A stretch of 9,258 nucleotides of DNA from CAHJXF01 sp964657795 (GTDB lineage: Bacteria; Pseudomonadota; Gammaproteobacteria; Burkholderiales; Burkholderiaceae_D). This document shows positions 5,956 through 9,258 of this stretch, piece by piece. The position numbers and the translations under genes were made by a program. The DNA is taken from assembly GCA_964657795.1 (NCBI GenBank), contig CAZZWS010000162.1, forward strand, positions 1-9,258, in the 5' to 3' direction. The notes under the pieces are model-generated. The model searched no databases and was not told where the DNA came from. It was given only the letters and a program-made list of their open reading frames with translations. Each line of letters starts with the position of its first letter. Position 1 is the stretch's first letter.

Positions 5956-6873
5956 ATGAACGACTTGCAAGATCAAGAGAACCGCGCCGGCATCGCCCGC
6001 GTGACCTGTGGCTGGAAGCTCGCCCATCTGCCGCTCGAGGTGGTCCGGCGCTATTGGCGCGATGTGCACAGTCCCGGCATCGCCCGACGTCCCGGCCTGT
6101 ACGAATACCGCCATCTGCAGTTCGATCCGGTGATCACCGGCCTGTTCGAGCCGATTGCCGACGTGCGTTTCGACTGCCCGGCCGGCGAGCAGTTGATGTG
6201 GACCTCGGACGTCCGCTATCTCGACCAGGCCGGCGTCGCGACCTTCAGCGCCGAACCACCCGTCGAAACACGCGCGCACCTGCTCGGCGACATCAACCTG
6301 ATCGTCGACCAGAGCACGACCTATCTCGTGCTCGGGACCAACGCACGGACCACGGTCGACCGCAGCGGCGACCCGGCGCCGCAGGGTCCCGCGAAGAAGC
6401 CGACGTACTCACTGTTCCTGCGCCAGCGCAACGACGAAGCCGCGTTTCGCGCCTGCCTCACGCGGCTGGTCGACGCCTGGGGCGCCGTCGAAGGCGTGAT
6501 CCGTGTCCGCCTCGCGCTGTTCGAGGTGCCCGACCTCGAAGCCGAGCGCAAGGCCGGCTATCCGATCAAGACTCATCCGCTGGAGCGGCAGTACCAGGCC
6601 TGGATAGACCTGACCGTGGACGACGACACCGTCGCACGGTCGCTGTTGCAGGGGGAGCGCGGCAGCGCGCTCGCCGCCGAGGTGCGCACGCTGCACGCGT
6701 ATCCCACGCCGGTGGTCTACACGTCGGTGTGTCGCGGCAAGCCGACGCTGGTGGGGCTGCGCGGCTACGCGGCGCATCTGGCGATCGAGGAATTGAACGC
6801 GCTCAACCAGAAGCAGCCGGCCCTCCTCGAATGGATGTATGGCGACGTCGCGAAGGACGCCTTCCTGCCATGA
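5956..6873 (+). CDS. EthD-like, predicted two-domain dimeric alpha/beta-barrel protein of unknown function
   Basis: The 305-residue product begins with a segment (residues 15-56) of EthD character: RVTCGWKLAHLPLEVVRRYW, then RDVHSPGIARRPGLYEYRHL. The W...H.P......PGLYEYR spacing is like the W...HA.......G...Y pattern of EthD and related ferredoxin-like folds. A second similar unit seems to start near residue 150 (YSLFLRQ, helix DEAAFRACLTRLVDAWG, strand RVRLALFEV, then YQAWIDLTVDD at 213-223), suggesting an internal pseudo-dimer. No signal peptide or membrane segment is seen, so it is probably cytoplasmic. The frame is open from 5773; ATG 5956 is chosen because it lies close before the first domain, with ATG 5923 (316 residues) the alternative. 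Neither has a good ribosome-binding site. Its stop overlaps the next start as ATGA. EthD-like proteins often accompany catabolic oxygenases or lyases, but no reaction can be assigned here. Confidence 0.7.
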   Translation: MNDLQDQENRAGIARVTCGWKLAHLPLEVVRRYWRDVHSPGIARRPGLYEYRHLQFDPVITGLFEPIADVRFDCPAGEQLMWTSDVRYLDQAGVATFSAEPPVETRAHLLGDINLIVDQSTTYLVLGTNARTTVDRSGDPAPQGPAKKPTYSLFLRQRNDEAAFRACLTRLVDAWGAVEGVIRVRLALFEVPDLEAERKAGYPIKTHPLERQYQAWIDLTVDDDTVARSLLQGERGSALAAEVRTLHAYPTPVVYTSVCRGKPTLVGLRGYAAHLAIEELNALNQKQPALLEWMYGDVAKDAFLP

Positions 6874-8267
6874 CGACTTCCGCTTCTTCTCCGCTCCCCA
6901 CCGTCAGCGAGCGACTGATCGCGTTCGCGCGGCGCATGCAGGCCGACGGCGTGCCGCACGATGCGATGCACGAAGCACAGCGCCTGCTGATCAACCAGCT
7001 CAAGGCGTCGGTCGGCGCAACTGACCACGTCGCCTGCGCAACGTTGCGCGACTACGCAGTGAAGAACGGACGCAACAGCGGCAGCGACGGCGAGACCTCG
7101 CTGCTGTGGTACGGCGACAAGACCTCGGCCGAACACGCCGCCATCGTCAACGGCGCGCTGTTCGAGGTGCTCGACTTCAACGACACGTACATCCCCTGCT
7201 TCATGCATGCCACGTCGGGCGTGCTGCCAGCCGCGCTGGCCGCCGCGCAGATGCACGACTGCAGTGGCCACGAACTGGTCGAGGCGCTCGCGATCGGCAT
7301 CGAGATCGAACTGGCCTGCGCGACCATCCTGATGCCGACCGGCTACTACCGCGGCTTCGTGCCGGGCGGTCTCGTCGGCGGCATCGGCGCGGCCACGGCG
7401 TGCGCGCTGATCGGCAAGCTCGACGATCGGCAGATGCGCAACGCGCTCGGCCTCGCGATGTGCAGCGCGTTCGGCACCTACGAATCGGTCGGCAGCTCCG
7501 CGCTCGCGACGATCATGGGTCTCACCTCCCGCGCAGGCCTCGTCGCCTGCCAGCTCGCGACGCTCGGCATCGACGCGCCGGCCACCGCGTTCGAGGGCGA
7601 GAAGGGCATGCTGGCGTCGTACTCCGACGAGCCCGCGACGAAGATCGAAGAGGTCATCGGCGCGCTCGGCACGCATCACTGGCGCATCCACGGCCAGAGC
7701 TACAAGACCGTGCCCACCGAGACCATCACGCATGCGCCGCTCGACTGCCTGTTCGCGTTGATGGCCCGCTCGAATGGCCGCACCGTGCAGCGCATGGCGT
7801 TCGACGTCGAGCCGATCGTGGTCAAGATCGCCGACGAGCGACGCGCGCGCTTCGGCGCGTTGAGCAGCGAGCTGCAGGCGCGCTTCGACACGCGCTTCTG
7901 CGCGGCCGCGGCGTGGACGCGCGGCCGTTTCACGCTCGCCGAGATGAAGGAAGCGGCGTACACGGACCCCGTCATCCTCGACCTGCGTTCGCGGATCGAC
8001 CTGATCGCCGACCCGTCGTTCAAGACCTTCGACGGCGCGGCGCTGACGATCGAATACACCGACCGCTCGTCCGACTCGATCCGCGTCGACGACTTCCTCG
8101 GCAGCCCCGGCCAGCGCCTGAGCGACGAGCAGTTGTCGGCGATCTTCCGCACCGCCGCCGACGGGCTGCTGCCGGCCGACCGCATCACCGCGATCCTCGA
8201 CGCCGCATGGGCGCTCGACGGCCCGGCGCCGGTCCGCGACCTGATCGACCTCCTCATACTCCACTGA
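6870..8267 (+). CDS. MmgE/PrpD family protein (2-methylcitrate dehydratase-like fold)
   Basis: The 465-residue product has the length and landmark motifs of the MmgE/PrpD family: VNGALFEVLDFNDTY at 93-107 (usual form NGxxxHxLDFDDT), a following histidine in MHATSGVLPA (112-121), a glycine-rich RGFVPGGLVGGIGAAT (161-176), and KTVPTETITHAPLD at 279-292 (usual form K.YP.C..THP.ID). The family includes 2-methylcitrate dehydratase, cis-aconitate decarboxylase and many uncharacterised hydro-lyases of catabolic clusters. Here LDFDDT is changed to LDFNDT, and the usual cysteine-rich KPYPCC is KTVPTE, so the substrate probably differs from methylcitrate. No prpB/prpC/acnD neighbours are present, which argues against a propionate role. 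ATG 6870 overlaps the preceding stop. Confidence 0.88.
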   Translation: MTTSASSPLPTVSERLIAFARRMQADGVPHDAMHEAQRLLINQLKASVGATDHVACATLRDYAVKNGRNSGSDGETSLLWYGDKTSAEHAAIVNGALFEVLDFNDTYIPCFMHATSGVLPAALAAAQMHDCSGHELVEALAIGIEIELACATILMPTGYYRGFVPGGLVGGIGAATACALIGKLDDRQMRNALGLAMCSAFGTYESVGSSALATIMGLTSRAGLVACQLATLGIDAPATAFEGEKGMLASYSDEPATKIEEVIGALGTHHWRIHGQSYKTVPTETITHAPLDCLFALMARSNGRTVQRMAFDVEPIVVKIADERRARFGALSSELQARFDTRFCAAAAWTRGRFTLAEMKEAAYTDPVILDLRSRIDLIADPSFKTFDGAALTIEYTDRSSDSIRVDDFLGSPGQRLSDEQLSAIFRTAADGLLPADRITAILDAAWALDGPAPVRDLIDLLILH

Positions 8268-8277
8268 GAGCCCCTTC

Positions 8278-9084
8278 ATGACGATTGCCCAACTGCCCAC
8301 CGGCGAAGCCATCTGGTATCGCCGCCTCGGTCGAGGCGCGCCGCTGCTGCAGATCCACGGATCGGCGTTCGGCCACCGGAACTTCGAGAAGATGACGCCG
8401 TTGATGCAGGAACATTTCGAAGTCATCGACTTCGACCTGCCGGGCTACGGCGAAAGTCGCGGCGCGCCGGCCAGGGACTTCGCGGGCATCGCCGAACAGG
8501 TCTATCACCTGATCAAGGCGATCGGGCTGCCGAAGGTGAACCTGCACGGCACGTCGTTCGGCGCGATGATCGGCCTGACGCTCGCCGCCAACCATCCCGA
8601 GGTCATCGACCGGCTGATCCTGAGCTGCTTCCTCTGCCGCTACGACAACGCCGCGCGGATGATGCGCGCGACCTGGAAGCGCACGGCGCAGGACAGCGGC
8701 ATGGCGGCGGTCGCGGACCTCACGTCTGTCGCCGGCTTCGCGCGCGGCTTCTACGATCGGCCGGGCGCGCAGGACCAGCTCCAGGCGATGCGCGACGCCT
8801 TCGTGAAGAACACGCCCGAGGCCTTCATCGCCGGCACCGAGACGATCGAACGCAGCGACCTCGGCGACGTGGTGCGCAAGGTCACCGCGCCGACGCTGCT
8901 GCTGGCCGGCAAGGAAGACAACATGACGCCGTTCGAGCCGGCGGCGAGCGGCGTGGGCTTCGCGCAGATCGAACACATCATCCCGGACAGCAAGCTGATC
9001 GTGATTCCCGACTGCGGCCACTACCTCGTCATCGAACAACCCGAGGTCGCCAGCCAGCACATCGTCGACTTCATGTCGCTTTGA
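8278..9084 (+). CDS. alpha/beta-fold hydrolase
   Basis: The 268-residue product is a complete single-domain alpha/beta hydrolase. The oxyanion-hole motif is IHGSA (26-30), the nucleophile elbow is GTSFG (91-95, Ser93), the acid is probably Asp214 in LLLAGKEDNMTP, and the base is His248 in PDCGHYLVIEQP. DFDLPGYGES (51-60) is the strand-loop typical of the group that holds C-C bond hydrolases, lactonases, esterases and haloperoxidase-like enzymes. There is no signal peptide, so it should act in the cytoplasm. It begins 10 bases after the MmgE/PrpD stop, with GAGAG shortly before the ATG, and its stop overlaps the next start as TTGA. In this operon it probably hydrolyses an ester, lactone or 1,3-diketone intermediate; which one is unknown. 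Confidence 0.88.
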   Translation: MTIAQLPTGEAIWYRRLGRGAPLLQIHGSAFGHRNFEKMTPLMQEHFEVIDFDLPGYGESRGAPARDFAGIAEQVYHLIKAIGLPKVNLHGTSFGAMIGLTLAANHPEVIDRLILSCFLCRYDNAARMMRATWKRTAQDSGMAAVADLTSVAGFARGFYDRPGAQDQLQAMRDAFVKNTPEAFIAGTETIERSDLGDVVRKVTAPTLLLAGKEDNMTPFEPAASGVGFAQIEHIIPDSKLIVIPDCGHYLVIEQPEVASQHIVDFMSL

Positions 9085-9258
9085 TCGATCCCGCGTCCTC
9101 GACGGCCACCGGCCTGCGCGACCGCCTGCGCGACGGGTCGCTGAGCGCGGAGGCCGTCGCGCTGGCCTGCCTCGCGCGTGTCGACGCGCGCGAGCCGCAG
9201 GTCCATGCCTGGTCGCACCTCGACCGGACGCTGGTGCTCGACCGGGCGCGGGCGCTCG
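9081..9258 (+). CDS. amidase-signature family protein, N-terminal fragment
   Basis: Fifty-nine codons are visible before the window ends. The segment LRDRLRDGSLSAEAVALACL followed by ARVDAREPQVHAWSHLD is the standard N terminus of amidase-signature enzymes (GatA, indoleacetamide hydrolase, aryl amidases), where a helix with G..SA.......L.RI leads to the ...P.v.A... strand. The catalytic Ser-cisSer-Lys region would lie beyond the window. The only upstream start that gives this frame without running into the previous gene is TTG 9081, overlapping its stop as TTGA; there is no good ribosome-binding site, so coupled translation is likely. In this operon it would cleave an amide or carbamoyl intermediate, which is inference. 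Confidence 0.75.
   Translation, partial: MIDPASSTATGLRDRLRDGSLSAEAVALACLARVDAREPQVHAWSHLDRTLVLDRARAL

Noticed and set aside
6765..8426. 553-codon open frame on the minus strand
   Set aside because: Antisense of the MmgE/PrpD gene and neighbours; composition is biased to R, A, D, V and G with no recognisable domain.
8254..9060. 268-codon open frame on the minus strand
   Set aside because: Antisense of the alpha/beta hydrolase, which has a full catalytic triad on the plus strand.
1..9258. CRISPR arrays, tRNA or rRNA genes, insertion sequences
   Set aside because: No spaced direct repeats, tRNA-like cloverleaf, rRNA segments or transposase frames were seen.

Overview
The window is GC-rich proteobacterial DNA with compact, partly overlapping genes. 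A PEP-CTERM surface protein next to a PrsT-type TPR protein, two sigma-54-type promoters and a DUF3606 protein together suggest an exopolysaccharide-forming, exosortase-bearing Gram-negative bacterium. A betaproteobacterium of the Burkholderiales/Rhodocyclales kind is most likely. That placement is inference: no rRNA or species-level marker is present.

Layout. (1) Positions 1-1003, plus strand: the tail of a FecCD/BtuC-type ABC permease and its ATPase, joined by an ATGA overlap; this is the end of an iron-chelate, haem or cobalamin importer operon. (2) Positions 1004-1356: a stretch of lower GC than its surroundings with two doubtful small ORFs on opposite strands and a cluster of inverted repeats, including two near-copies of the same hairpin; then a 70-residue DUF3606 protein (1357-1569). 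(3) Positions 1627-5687, minus strand: a 959-residue TPR protein of the PrsT type (converging on DUF3606), preceded by a 392-bp intergenic region, and a 262-residue PEP-CTERM protein upstream of it. The intergenic region holds a strong bidirectional terminator, a 42-bp nested dyad and a GG-N10-GC sigma-54 promoter. The PEP-CTERM gene has its own, even better sigma-54 promoter. (4) Positions 5956-9258, plus strand: an operon-like run of a two-domain EthD-like protein, an MmgE/PrpD family protein, an alpha/beta hydrolase and the start of an amidase-signature protein, packed with ATGA and TTGA overlaps. It looks like a catabolic cluster of unknown substrate.

How the parts fit. The PEP-CTERM protein is predicted to be exported and then sorted by an exosortase encoded elsewhere, and the TPR protein is an accessory part of that exopolysaccharide/sorting system. 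Sigma-54 promoters on both genes fit the known association of PEP-CTERM/EPS systems with the PrsK/PrsR two-component system and RpoN, so this pair looks like a small satellite regulon away from the main exosortase locus. The divergent catabolic operon shares the 5688-5955 control region but has no clear functional tie to the surface-protein genes.
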